A stretch of DNA of 10,990 nt from JACDAN01 sp035697545 (GTDB lineage: Bacteria > Actinomycetota > Thermoleophilia > Gaiellales > Gaiellaceae), in assembly GCA_035697545.1 (NCBI GenBank), contig DASSCT010000195.1, positions 1 to 10,990 of the forward strand. The letters run 5' to 3'. The notes under the pieces were generated by a model. The model was given only the letters and a program-made list of their open reading frames with translations. It made no database searches and was not told the origin of the DNA. Position numbers and translations under genes: made by a program. This document shows positions 1 to 6,699 of the stretch, piece after piece; the stretch's first letter is position 1, and each line of letters begins with the position of its first letter.

Positions 1-139
1 GGACCCCCGCGGCCCGCTTGCGGTAGTTGTCGAACTCGGCCTGGACGCGCTGGAGCGTGTCGACGAGCTCGTCGCGCTCCTTTTGCAGCGCTTCGAGCTC
101 GCTCGTCTCCTCAGTGCGGACTTCCTCCTCGGGAGCCAT
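1..139 (-). CDS. grpE: GrpE, nucleotide exchange factor of DnaK (N-terminal part, cut by window edge)
   Basis: GrpE releases ADP from DnaK in the cytoplasmic Hsp70 cycle. Only the first 46 codons lie in the window. The reading starts with an acidic tail (MAPEEEVRTEETSELEAL) and passes into a heptad-like coiled coil ending in LQRVQAEFDNYRKRAA, the classic start of the GrpE family (consensus LqRvqAeFdNyrKR). The ATG at 139-137 overlaps the dnaK stop codon (TAATG, one shared base), so translation is probably coupled to dnaK and the two form one operon. The rest of the gene lies beyond base 1. The acidic, disordered N terminus is usual for the family. Confidence 0.93.
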   Translation of the reverse strand, partial: MAPEEEVRTEETSELEALQKERDELVDTLQRVQAEFDNYRKRAAGV

Positions 140-2052
140 TACGAGGTCTTCGCCTCCTCCTCGTCGATGACCTCGTAGTCGGCCTCCTCGACGACCTCGT
201 CGTCGGAGCCGCCCTCGGCGCCGTCACTGGGCGTCGACGCAGCCTGCTGAGCTGTGGCCTGCGCGTAGACGGCCTCGGCGAGCTTCTGCGAGGCCTCCTG
301 GAGTGCCTCTGTCTTCGAGCGGATCTCGTTCACGTCCTCGCTCTCAAGGACGCCCTTGAGCTCCATCACGCGACCCTCGATCGTCGAGGCGTCGGCCTCG
401 TCGAGCTTGTCGCGGTGCTCCTTGAGCGTGCGCTCGGTCTGGTAGGCGAGCGATTCCGCAGCGTTCCGTGCGTCGGCGAGCCCGCGCAGCCGGTGCGCCT
501 CGTCGGCGTGCGACTCCGCGTCGCGGATCATCTGCTGGACCTCGTCCTCCTTGAGGCCCGAGCCGCCCTCGATGCGGATCTTCTGCTCGTTACCCGTGCC
601 GAGGTCCTTCGCCGAGACGTGGATGATCCCGTTCGCATCGATGTCGAACGCGACCTCGATCTGCGGCATGCCCCGCGGCGCCGGCGGGATGCCGACGAGC
701 TGGAACTTGCCGAGCGTCTTGTTGTAGAGGGCCATCTCCGACTCGCCCTGGAGGACGTGCACCTCGACCGAGGGCTGGTTGTCCTCGGCGGTCGTGAACG
801 TCTCCGACTTCTTCGACGGGATCGTCGTGTTGCGCTCGATCAGCTTCGTGAAGACGCCGCCCTTGGTCTCGATGCCGAGCGACAGGGGCGTGACGTCGAG
901 CAGGAGGATGTCCTTGACCTCGCCCTTGAGGACACCGGCCTGGATGGCCGCGCCGACGGCGACGACCTCGTCCGGGTTCACGCCCTTGTGCGGCTCCTTG
1001 CCGACGATCTCCTTCACGCGCTCGACGACGGCCGGCATGCGCGTCATGCCGCCGACGAGGACGACGTGGTCGATGTCCTTCGCCTCCAGGCCCGCGTCGG
1101 CGAGGCACTGCTTCGTCGGCTCGACGGTGCGGGCGAGCAGATCGGCGACGAGCTCCTCGAGCTTCGCGCGCGTGAGCTGGAGGTCAAGGTGCTTCGGCCC
1201 CTCGGGCGTCGCCGTGACGAACGGCAGGTTGATCTGCGTCGTCATCGTCGACGAGAGCTCGATCTTCGCCTTCTCGGCGGCCTCGTAGAGGCGCTGGAGC
1301 GCCATCTTGTCGGCGGCCAGGTCGATCCCCTGGTCCTTCTTGAACTCCGCGACCATCCAGTCGACGATCGCCTTGTCGAAGTTGTCGCCGCCGAGGTGGT
1401 TGTCGCCGTTCGTGGCCTTCACCTCGAAGACGCCCTCGCCGAGCTCGAGGATGGAGACGTCGAAGGTGCCGCCGCCGAGATCCCATACGAGGATCGTCTG
1501 GTCGGCCTCCTTCTCGAGCCCGTACGCGAGCGATGCAGCGGTCGGCTCGTTGATGATCCGGAGGACGTTGAGCCCGGCGATCTTGCCGGCGTCCTTCGTC
1601 GCCTCACGCTGCGCGTTGTTGAAGTAGGCCGGAACGGTGACGACGGCGTCGGTCACCGTTTCGCCGAGATAGGCCTCGGCGTCGGCCTTGAGCTTCTGGA
1701 GGATCATCGCCGAGATCTCCGGGGGCGCGTACTCCTTGCCGCCTGCATTGACCCGGACGTCGCCGTTCGGGCCTTCGACGACCTCGTACGGGACGATCTT
1801 CATCTCCTCGGAGACCTCCGAGTACTTGCGCCCCATGAAGCGCTTGATCGAGAAGATCGTGTTCAGCGGGTTCGTCACCTGCTGGCGCTTGGCCGGCGGG
1901 CCGACAAGCCGCTCGCCGTCGCCCGTGAACGCAACGACGGACGGCGTCGTGCGCCCGCCCTCGGCGTTCGGGATGACGGTCGGCTCACCACCCTCCAGCA
2001 CCGCCATGCAGGAGTTGGTCGTGCCGAGATCGATACCGATGGTCTTCGCCAT
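139..2052 (-). CDS. dnaK: Chaperone protein DnaK (Hsp70)
   Basis: This is the cytoplasmic ATP-dependent Hsp70 chaperone that binds unfolded peptides and works with DnaJ and GrpE. The 637-residue product is full length (E. coli has 638). Visible motifs are phosphate-1 loop IDLGTTNS (7-14), VPAYFNNAQREATKDAG (140-156), phosphate-2 loop DLGGGTFDVS (191-200), the VLVGGMTRMP adenosine loop, and the interdomain linker DILLLDVTPLS (381-391). These are followed by the beta substrate-binding domain, a helical lid and an acidic C-terminal tail (VVEEADYEVIDEEEA). The ATG at 2052 follows a strong GGAGGA ribosome site. The nucleotide-binding domain contains an extra segment at about residues 75-98 that, as I remember it, is absent from mycobacterial and Bacillus DnaK. 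The stop overlaps the grpE start. No CIRCE or HAIR operator was found upstream. Confidence 0.98.
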   Translation of the reverse strand: MAKTIGIDLGTTNSCMAVLEGGEPTVIPNAEGGRTTPSVVAFTGDGERLVGPPAKRQQVTNPLNTIFSIKRFMGRKYSEVSEEMKIVPYEVVEGPNGDVRVNAGGKEYAPPEISAMILQKLKADAEAYLGETVTDAVVTVPAYFNNAQREATKDAGKIAGLNVLRIINEPTAASLAYGLEKEADQTILVWDLGGGTFDVSILELGEGVFEVKATNGDNHLGGDNFDKAIVDWMVAEFKKDQGIDLAADKMALQRLYEAAEKAKIELSSTMTTQINLPFVTATPEGPKHLDLQLTRAKLEELVADLLARTVEPTKQCLADAGLEAKDIDHVVLVGGMTRMPAVVERVKEIVGKEPHKGVNPDEVVAVGAAIQAGVLKGEVKDILLLDVTPLSLGIETKGGVFTKLIERNTTIPSKKSETFTTAEDNQPSVEVHVLQGESEMALYNKTLGKFQLVGIPPAPRGMPQIEVAFDIDANGIIHVSAKDLGTGNEQKIRIEGGSGLKEDEVQQMIRDAESHADEAHRLRGLADARNAAESLAYQTERTLKEHRDKLDEADASTIEGRVMELKGVLESEDVNEIRSKTEALQEASQKLAEAVYAQATAQQAASTPSDGAEGGSDDEVVEEADYEVIDEEEAKTS

Positions 2053-2055
2053 GTG

Positions 2056-2061
2056 TCCTCC
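2056..2061 (-). promoter_or_regulatory. Shine-Dalgarno site of dnaK
   Basis: On the minus strand GGAGGA ends three bases before the dnaK ATG (GGAGGACACATG). It fixes the start codon. It is one of the few clear ribosome sites in a window where most transcription units look leaderless. Confidence 0.85.
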
Positions 2062-2101
2062 GAAAGATTTAGGTGTTGCTTACGGACAAAATCTAAGCGA
2101 G

Positions 2102-2107
2102 ATCATA
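2102..2107 (-). promoter_or_regulatory. Candidate -10 element of the dnaK-grpE operon
   Basis: TATGAT on the minus strand is a one-mismatch fit to TATAAT and would give a transcription start near 2095 and a 5' leader of roughly 43 bases containing the GGAGGA site. No convincing -35 box is visible at 17 bases. An alternative -10, TAGATT, lies 10 bases further downstream. The position is inferred from sequence alone. Confidence 0.4.
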
Positions 2108-2150
2108 GCAAGTCTCGCTGCTCGCCCATTCCTGCTTGAATCCGCCGACC

Positions 2151-3236
2151 ATGGCCGACTCGCGCGTCCAGGAGTATGCCCGGCTGCTCGTCGAGCGGTC
2201 GATCGACGTCCAGCCAGGGTGGCAAGTGCTCGTGATCTCGCAGCCCCCGGCCCGGCCGCTGCTCGAGGAGGTCGTGCGGCTGATCGCTCGCCGCGGCGCC
2301 TATCCCCTCGTCCGCTTCAGCTATGCCATGGAGCAGCTTCCGTTCCGGATGCTGTGGGCAGAGGAAGCGCCTCTCGAGCTGCTCGACCAGCCGGCGCCGG
2401 CCGACAAGCACGTCTGGGACACCGTTGACGCCTGGATGCTGCTGGGCGCCCCCGAGAACACGCGGGAGGGAGCGGATCTTCCGTCTGAGCGCTTCGAGCT
2501 CATGTCGAAAGGGCAGACCGAGTTCCTCGCCCGCCGGCTGCGACTGGAGATTCCGTGGGTCACGTGCCGCTTCCCGTGCCCCGCGCTCGCCCAGGATGCC
2601 GGCATGGGGCTGGAGGCGTTCGAGGACTTCCTCTACGGCGCCGTGCTGCTCGACTGGGACGCCGAGGGCGAGAAGATGAAGAGGATCCGGGACCGCTTCG
2701 ACGAGGCAGAGGATGTGCGGATCGTCGGCGCGGAAACCGACCTCCGTTTCAGCCTCGCCGGGCGCCGAGGCGAGATCGATGACGGCCACGCCAACATGCC
2801 CGGCGGCGAGGTCTACTACAGCCCCGTCGAGGAGTCCACGGAGGGCGTCGTCAGCTTCCTCGAGTACCCGGCGTTCCAGGAGCCCGACCTCGTCGAAGGC
2901 GTGCGAATGGTCTACCGGGACGGCACGGTCGTCGAGGCCTCCGCCGAAGCAAACGAGGAGGCGCTCATTGCCAAGCTCGACCGCGACGAGGGGGCTCGCG
3001 TGCTCGGCGAGTTCGGCATCGGCTGCAATCCGGGGATCCAGCGCTACATGCGAAACACGCTCTTCGACGAGAAGATGTACGGGACGATCCACCTGGCCGT
3101 CGGTGCCGGAATCCCGACGATCGGCGGCAAGAACCGCTCGAGCGTGCACTGGGACATGGTCAAGGACCTCCGGAGCGGCGGCCGGATCGAGTGCGACGGC
3201 GAGGTCGTCCAACAAGACGGTGAGTGGACCTTCTGA
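2151..3236 (+). CDS. Metallo-aminopeptidase, M29 (thermophilic aminopeptidase AmpS/AmpT) family
   Basis: M29 enzymes are cytoplasmic metal-dependent aminopeptidases that remove N-terminal residues from peptides. The 361-residue product opens with the usual M29 pattern (YARLLVERSIDVQPGWQVLV, about 9-28). It holds the expected C-terminal metal ligands: the Glu of GGEVYYSP (E220), the Glu of GEFGIGCNPG (E287), the His of GTIHLAVG (H314), and the HWD motif (H333, D335) in the block after GGKNRS. I chose the ATG at 2151 because family members begin close to this point; an in-frame TTG at 2136 would add five residues. There is no ribosome site, and a weak -10-like TTGAAT (2136-2141) sits nine bases upstream, so the mRNA may be leaderless. 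The gene is divergent from dnaK across about 100 bp and its end overlaps the GrpB gene. Confidence 0.9.
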   Translation: MADSRVQEYARLLVERSIDVQPGWQVLVISQPPARPLLEEVVRLIARRGAYPLVRFSYAMEQLPFRMLWAEEAPLELLDQPAPADKHVWDTVDAWMLLGAPENTREGADLPSERFELMSKGQTEFLARRLRLEIPWVTCRFPCPALAQDAGMGLEAFEDFLYGAVLLDWDAEGEKMKRIRDRFDEAEDVRIVGAETDLRFSLAGRRGEIDDGHANMPGGEVYYSPVEESTEGVVSFLEYPAFQEPDLVEGVRMVYRDGTVVEASAEANEEALIAKLDRDEGARVLGEFGIGCNPGIQRYMRNTLFDEKMYGTIHLAVGAGIPTIGGKNRSSVHWDMVKDLRSGGRIECDGEVVQQDGEWTF

Positions 3237-3744
3237 CCGCGTAGAGATCTCGGAGTACGACCCGACCTGGGCGGAGCTCTTCGAGCAGGAGCGCGAGCGC
3301 CTAACCAGCGTGTTCGACAGCCGCGCCGTCGCGATCGAGCACATCGGGAGCACCGCCGTCCCGAGCCTGTGCGCGAAGCCCATCGTCGACATCGCCGTCG
3401 GCCTCGAGCGACTCGAGCTTACGGACGAGCAGATTGCGGCGATGGAGGAGCTCGACTACGAGTACCTCGGCGAGTTCGGTCTCCCCGGCCGCCTCTACTT
3501 CCGGACCTCGCCGAGCAAGTACAACGTGCACGTCGTCGAGCACGGCGGGGAGCACTGGGAGCGCCAGCTCGTCTTCCGCGACGCCTTGCGCACCGACCCG
3601 GAAGAGCGGCGTCGGTACGACGAGCTCAAGCGCCGCCTCGCGGCCGAAGGCCATCCACGCGGGGCCTATACGGAGCTGAAAACACCGTTCATCCGAGAGG
3701 TCGAGGCTCGGGCTCGGGCGCGCGGCGTCGTACCAACCTCCTGA
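3220..3744 (+). CDS. GrpB / UPF0157 family protein (nucleotidyltransferase-like fold)
   Basis: The biochemical role of this family is not settled. It resembles the nucleotidyltransferase superfamily and is sometimes found fused to dephospho-CoA kinase. The 174-residue product matches the family along its whole length: VEISEYDPTW near the start, IEHIGSTAVPSLCAKPIVDI (39-58), YFRTSPSKYNVHV (93-105), a WERQLVFRDALRTDP block (113-127), and a C-terminal YTELKTPFI. The GTG at 3220 is the only start that keeps the whole domain, and it lies inside the end of the aminopeptidase gene (17-base overlap), implying co-transcription and possibly coupled translation. No good ribosome site is visible. The 3' end overlaps the convergent EamA gene by 56 bp. 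The name GrpB does not imply a link with the grpE/dnaK genes nearby. Confidence 0.9.
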   Translation: MSGPSDRVEISEYDPTWAELFEQERERLTSVFDSRAVAIEHIGSTAVPSLCAKPIVDIAVGLERLELTDEQIAAMEELDYEYLGEFGLPGRLYFRTSPSKYNVHVVEHGGEHWERQLVFRDALRTDPEERRRYDELKRRLAAEGHPRGAYTELKTPFIREVEARARARGVVPTS

Positions 3745-4582
3745 GCGTCGCGGCCGCCGCGGGCTCGGCGATCACGATCCCCACGAAGATCGCGGCGCAG
3801 CCCGCGAATCCGAGCAGGCCGATCCGCTCGTCCGCGAGTAGGTAGCCGGCGATCCCGGCGAAGACCGTCTCGAGCGAGAAGATGACCGCGATTCGGGTGG
3901 CGCTTACCTGCCGCTGCGCCCAGATCTGCACGAGCATCGCGAAGGCGACCGCGAAGAGTCCGGTGACGATCAGCGCGGCCCAGACCGTGGAGCCGTGCGG
4001 CACGGACAGGTCGCCGAGGGCGACCGCGATCGCGCCGAAGACGGCGCACGCCGCGGCGACCTCGACGAAGGTGAGCGCGAAGACGTCGAACCTGTTCGCG
4101 TAGCGCTCCACCATCACGATCTGGAGCGCCTGCGCCACGGTGCTCAGGAGCACGAGCAGGTCGCCCGTTCCGGAGCCTTGCGGCACGCCGGAGAGGAGCG
4201 CGAGGCCGAGCAGCGCGAGCGCCACGGCCGCCCAGAGCTCCCGCGGAATCGGCGTCCGGAAGAGCGCGAGTCCGAGCAGCGGAGTAAAGAGGACGTAGAG
4301 GCCGGTGATGAAGCCCGTGTTCGTGACCGTTGTGCGCTCGAGCCCCGCGGTCTGGAGCCCGATGCCGATGGCGATGAGCACGCCCAGCACGGACCCGGCG
4401 ACCAGGCCTTCCCGGCCTAGGCCCCGGAGGCGCCGCGCAGCGGGCGGAGCGAGCGCGGCCGTCGCGATGAGGTAGCGGACGGCGAGGAACGCGAACAGCG
4501 GATAGAGCGCGACCGCGTCCTGCACCTGGACGAAGGTGACGCCCCAGACCGCGGTGACGAGGATCAGCGCGGCCGTCGCCAC
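3689..4582 (-). CDS. EamA-type drug/metabolite transporter (DMT superfamily)
   Basis: This is an integral inner-membrane transporter, probably an exporter of a small metabolite; the substrate cannot be told from the sequence. The 297-residue product is almost wholly hydrophobic with about ten predicted helices arranged as two EamA repeats (roughly 1-135 and 145-280). The first carries the typical N-terminal TAVWGVTFVQVQ and a central TNTGFITGLYVLFTPLLG. The second ends with IAVIFSLETVFAGIAGYLLADE, the equivalent of the conserved family segment around a Pro/Glu pair. The C terminus is basic and then proline-rich (RRLVRRRAPEPEPRPLG). The start is GTG at 4582; a TAGACT box lies exactly six bases upstream, so the transcript appears to be leaderless. 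Its last 56 bp overlap the convergent GrpB gene. Confidence 0.93.
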   Translation of the reverse strand: MATAALILVTAVWGVTFVQVQDAVALYPLFAFLAVRYLIATAALAPPAARRLRGLGREGLVAGSVLGVLIAIGIGLQTAGLERTTVTNTGFITGLYVLFTPLLGLALFRTPIPRELWAAVALALLGLALLSGVPQGSGTGDLLVLLSTVAQALQIVMVERYANRFDVFALTFVEVAAACAVFGAIAVALGDLSVPHGSTVWAALIVTGLFAVAFAMLVQIWAQRQVSATRIAVIFSLETVFAGIAGYLLADERIGLLGFAGCAAIFVGIVIAEPAAAATLRRLVRRRAPEPEPRPLG

Positions 4583-4588
4583 GCTTCG

Positions 4589-4594
4589 AGTCTA
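4589..4594 (-). promoter_or_regulatory. -10 element of a leaderless EamA-transporter promoter
   Basis: On the minus strand the order is TAGACT, six bases (cgaagc), GTG. With a standard -10 spacing the transcript starts at the G of the start codon. No Shine-Dalgarno site is present and the -35 region is poor. Confidence 0.6.
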
Positions 4595-4700
4595 AAAGGG
4601 CAGGCGCTCGCCCGACTCGGCGGCGGTGCTCACCGGCGCGCTGGCGGTCGGGCTGCGCTCGGCGCTCGACAACGTGTTCCTCGCTATTCGGGCTAGAGCT

Positions 4701-4841
4701 TCAGGGAGTCAGGGGAGGCCCAACCGGCGGATCGGCCGGCCGCTCCTCGGGCGCATGCTCCTCCTCGGGAAGCTCGACTTCGGAGGGCACGCGCTCCTCG
4801 TCCGGCAACTCTTCTTCGCGGCGTTCCTCTGGGTCACTCAT
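4701..4841 (-). CDS. Possible small acidic, Pro/Glu-rich protein (46 residues)
   Basis: An ATG at 4841 opens a 46-codon frame ending in TGA. The product begins MSDPEERREEELPDEER, continues with repeated acidic/proline blocks (LPEEEHAPEERP) and ends in PPVGPPLTP. Such a biased, highly charged composition is not what random GC-rich DNA usually gives in a shadow frame. It could be a disordered acidic protein. Against it, there is no ribosome site, no TAnnnT box directly upstream, and no recognised family. The frame extends upstream without a stop on the far side of moaA, so its openness alone means little. Function unknown. Confidence 0.35.
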   Translation of the reverse strand: MSDPEERREEELPDEERVPSEVELPEEEHAPEERPADPPVGPPLTP

Positions 4842-4883
4842 ACGTTCGGTGTTTCGCGCGACGTGAGTCGCCAAACCTCGGGG

Positions 4884-4889
4884 TAGGCT
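4884..4889 (+). promoter_or_regulatory. -10 element of a leaderless moaA promoter
   Basis: TAGGCT is followed by six bases (tgcatc) and then the GTG start codon at 4896, placing the predicted transcription start on the first base of the gene. No ribosome site is present and no consensus -35 is seen. Confidence 0.6.
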
Positions 4890-4895
4890 TGCATC

Positions 4896-5885
4896 GTGGA
4901 GCCGCTCGTCGACAGCTGGGGGCGCGAGATCAAGAGCCTGCGCGTGTCCGTCACGGACAAGTGCAACTTCCGCTGCCGCTATTGCATGCCGGCCGAGGGG
5001 CTCGAGTGGCTTGGGCGCGACGAGATCCTCAGCTTCGAAGAGCTCACACGCGTCGTCCGCGTCCTGGCGGCGATGGGCGTCGAGGAGGTACGCCTCACCG
5101 GCGGCGAGCCGCTCGTGCGTCGCGAGCTGCCGACGCTCGTCTCGATGCTCTCGGGACTCCCCGGCGTCACCGACCTCTCGCTGACGACAAACGGCGTGCT
5201 CCTCGATCGCTACGCCGCGCCGCTCGTCGACGCAGGCCTGCGGAGGCTGAACGTCTCGCTGGACTCGCTCTCCCACGTCCGCTTCGCGGAGATCACCCGG
5301 CGGGATGCGCTCGACCGGGTGTTGGCCGGCCTCGCGGAGGCCGAGCGGCATCCCGAGCTGCGGCCGATCAAGGTCAACTGCGTCGCGATCCGGGGCTTCA
5401 CGGAGGAGGAGGTGCCCGCGCTCGCGGAGCTCGCACGGCGAAAGCCCTACGTCGTCCGATTCATCGAGTTCATGCCCCTCGACGCCGACGAGCGCTGGGC
5501 GGAGGACGACGTCCTTACCGGAGCGGAGATCCGGGCCCTGATCGAAGAGCGCTGGCCGCTCGTGGAGATCCCGGCCAAGGCGTCGTCGACCGCTCGTCGG
5601 TTCCGCTTCGCCGACGGCGCCGGCGAGATCGGTTTCGTGAGCCCGGTCTCGGAGCCGTTCTGCTCGAGCTGCGACCGGATCCGCCTCACGGCCGACGGAC
5701 AGCTCCGAACCTGTCTCTTCTCGCGGCGGGAGTGGGACCTGAAGACGCCGCTGCGGGACGGAGCGAGCGATGAGGATCTTGCCGGCCTGCTGCGCTGGGC
5801 GGTACGCCACAAGGAGCTCAAGCACAAGATCAACGATCCCGGCTTCGTCCGCGCGTCGCGATCGATGAGCCAGATCGGTGGTTAA
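4896..5885 (+). CDS. moaA: GTP 3',8-cyclase MoaA (molybdenum cofactor biosynthesis)
   Basis: MoaA is a cytoplasmic radical-SAM enzyme that turns GTP into 3',8-cyclo-GTP, the first step to molybdopterin. The 329-residue product shows both iron-sulfur sites: the radical-SAM CxxxCxxC (C23, C27, C30; CNFRCRYCMP) and the C-terminal CxxC-x13-C (C256, C259, C273). It also has the SAM-binding LTGGEP (67-72) and the Gly-Gly tail (SQIGG, 328-329) that completes the active site in this family. Length is normal. The start is GTG at 4896, directly behind a -10 box. No other Mo-cofactor gene lies beside it, so its partners (moaC, moaE, moaD) must be elsewhere. It is followed after 67 bp by its own-promoter neighbour, the PAP2 gene. 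Confidence 0.97.
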   Translation: MEPLVDSWGREIKSLRVSVTDKCNFRCRYCMPAEGLEWLGRDEILSFEELTRVVRVLAAMGVEEVRLTGGEPLVRRELPTLVSMLSGLPGVTDLSLTTNGVLLDRYAAPLVDAGLRRLNVSLDSLSHVRFAEITRRDALDRVLAGLAEAERHPELRPIKVNCVAIRGFTEEEVPALAELARRKPYVVRFIEFMPLDADERWAEDDVLTGAEIRALIEERWPLVEIPAKASSTARRFRFADGAGEIGFVSPVSEPFCSSCDRIRLTADGQLRTCLFSRREWDLKTPLRDGASDEDLAGLLRWAVRHKELKHKINDPGFVRASRSMSQIGG

Positions 5886-5940
5886 GTCGCAACTGCTACA
5901 AGCTCCGGGTTCGCTAGCTCGGCTGCTCCGGATCACTGCG

Positions 5941-5946
5941 TAGAAT
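5941..5946 (+). promoter_or_regulatory. -10 element of a leaderless promoter for the PAP2 / PIP-synthase genes
   Basis: TAGAAT, six bases (cgaaca), then GTG at 5953. This has the same spacing as at moaA and the EamA gene. A GCTAGC hexamer lies at 5913-5918, in the -35 zone. Confidence 0.65.
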
Positions 5947-5952
5947 CGAACA

Positions 5953-6699
5953 GTGACCTCGGTTGCCGCAGCCGAACGCCGCGTTCTCCCCCGCGGCTGG
6001 CTCGACCTCTTTCGCCAGGTCCTGATCTGGTTCGGGTTCGTCCTCGCCTACCAGGTCGCGCGGGGCATCGCCGACCGCAGCCCCTCGGTCGCCTTCGAGA
6101 ACGGCCGTGACGTAATCGACATCGAGCGCCGGGTGACGGGGCTCTGGGAGCTCTCGCTCCAGAGCTGGACCGAGTCGTACGAGGTCCTCGGCCGGCTCAC
6201 GTCCTGGACCTACTGGCTGTCCCAGTTCGCAGTCGTCGGGCTGGCCCTTCTCTGGGTCTACTTCCGCCGCTACGACCACTTCCTCAAGTTCCGCAACGTG
6301 CTCATGCTGGCGAACGTGATCGGGCTCTTTGGCTACGTGCTGCTTCCGACCGCGCCGCCGCGGATGTTCCCCGAGGTCGGATTCGTCGACACGCTGGCGG
6401 GCATGGGTACGCCCAACCACGGCTCGACGCTCGTCCAGTTGGCCTCGAATCCGTACGCGGCGATGCCGAGCCTGCACGCGGCCGACGCGTTGATCGTCGG
6501 CATCACCCTCGCCATCCTCGTCCGACCGATCTGGCTGAAAGTGCTCTGGCTGCTCTGGCCGATGTGGGTCTGGTTCTCGGTGATGGCGACTGCAAACCAC
6601 TTCTGGCTGGACATCGCAGCGGGCATCGCCGTCGCACTCGTCGCCGCGCTCGTGATTCACCGGCGCGTGGTCGTGCGAGCCTTGGCATCCCCCATCTAG
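5953..6699 (+). CDS. Membrane PAP2 (AUR1/inositolphosphotransferase-like) phosphatase or phosphotransferase
   Basis: PAP2_3-type proteins are membrane enzymes that hydrolyse or transfer lipid phosphate groups; fungal AUR1 transfers inositol phosphate to ceramide. The 248-residue product has about six hydrophobic helices and all three active-site motifs: LPTAPPRM (131-138), MPSLHA with the catalytic His (H175), and NHFWLD with the second His and its Asp partner (H216, D220). The GTG start at 5953 follows a TAGAAT box by six bases. The stop codon shares one base with the GTG of the CDP-alcohol phosphatidyltransferase gene (TAGTG), so the two are probably translationally coupled. That context suggests action on phosphatidylinositol phosphate, either as the phosphatase giving phosphatidylinositol or as a headgroup transferase. 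The context argument is inference; the fold and motifs are clear. Confidence 0.88.
   Translation: MTSVAAAERRVLPRGWLDLFRQVLIWFGFVLAYQVARGIADRSPSVAFENGRDVIDIERRVTGLWELSLQSWTESYEVLGRLTSWTYWLSQFAVVGLALLWVYFRRYDHFLKFRNVLMLANVIGLFGYVLLPTAPPRMFPEVGFVDTLAGMGTPNHGSTLVQLASNPYAAMPSLHAADALIVGITLAILVRPIWLKVLWLLWPMWVWFSVMATANHFWLDIAAGIAVALVAALVIHRRVVVRALASPI

Larger units (their letters stand above)
4583..4895. other. 313-bp divergent gap between the EamA transporter gene and moaA
   Basis: The two ends hold the -10 boxes of the EamA gene (minus) and of moaA (plus). The middle contains only a possible 46-codon acidic ORF on the minus strand. A plus-strand ORF at 4626-4886 is the unconvincing shadow of that region. 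I see no tRNA, clear terminator or riboswitch-like fold. In particular nothing resembles a molybdenum-cofactor riboswitch upstream of moaA, and the predicted moaA transcript would have no leader to carry one. Confidence 0.5.

Noticed and set aside
415..2139. Long plus-strand ORF (574 codons) opposite dnaK
   Set aside because: Its product is Arg/Leu/Asp-rich low-complexity sequence typical of the antisense of a GC-rich gene. The minus strand holds an unmistakable DnaK.
2108..2140. HAIR-like (HspR) site upstream of dnaK
   Set aside because: Only CAAG and CTTG tetramers are present, in the opposite order to the HAIR consensus and with the wrong spacing.
2103..3392. 429-codon minus-strand ORF opposite the aminopeptidase, and similar long minus-strand ORFs at 4701-5936 and 7297-8871
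   Set aside because: They are antisense shadows of M29 peptidase, MoaA and inositol-phosphate synthase, all of which have clear family motifs on the plus strand.
4858..4871. GCGAC-GTGA-GTCGC dyad upstream of moaA as a third copy of the RHH operator
   Set aside because: It shares only the GTGA centre; the TA-containing arms of the operator consensus are absent and the arms are only 5 bp.
6564..6698. Longer N terminus of the CDP-alcohol phosphatidyltransferase from ATG 6564
   Set aside because: The 45 extra residues are Arg-rich and overlap the conserved third motif region of the PAP2 gene. The GTG at 6699 with TAGTG overlap fits the family start.
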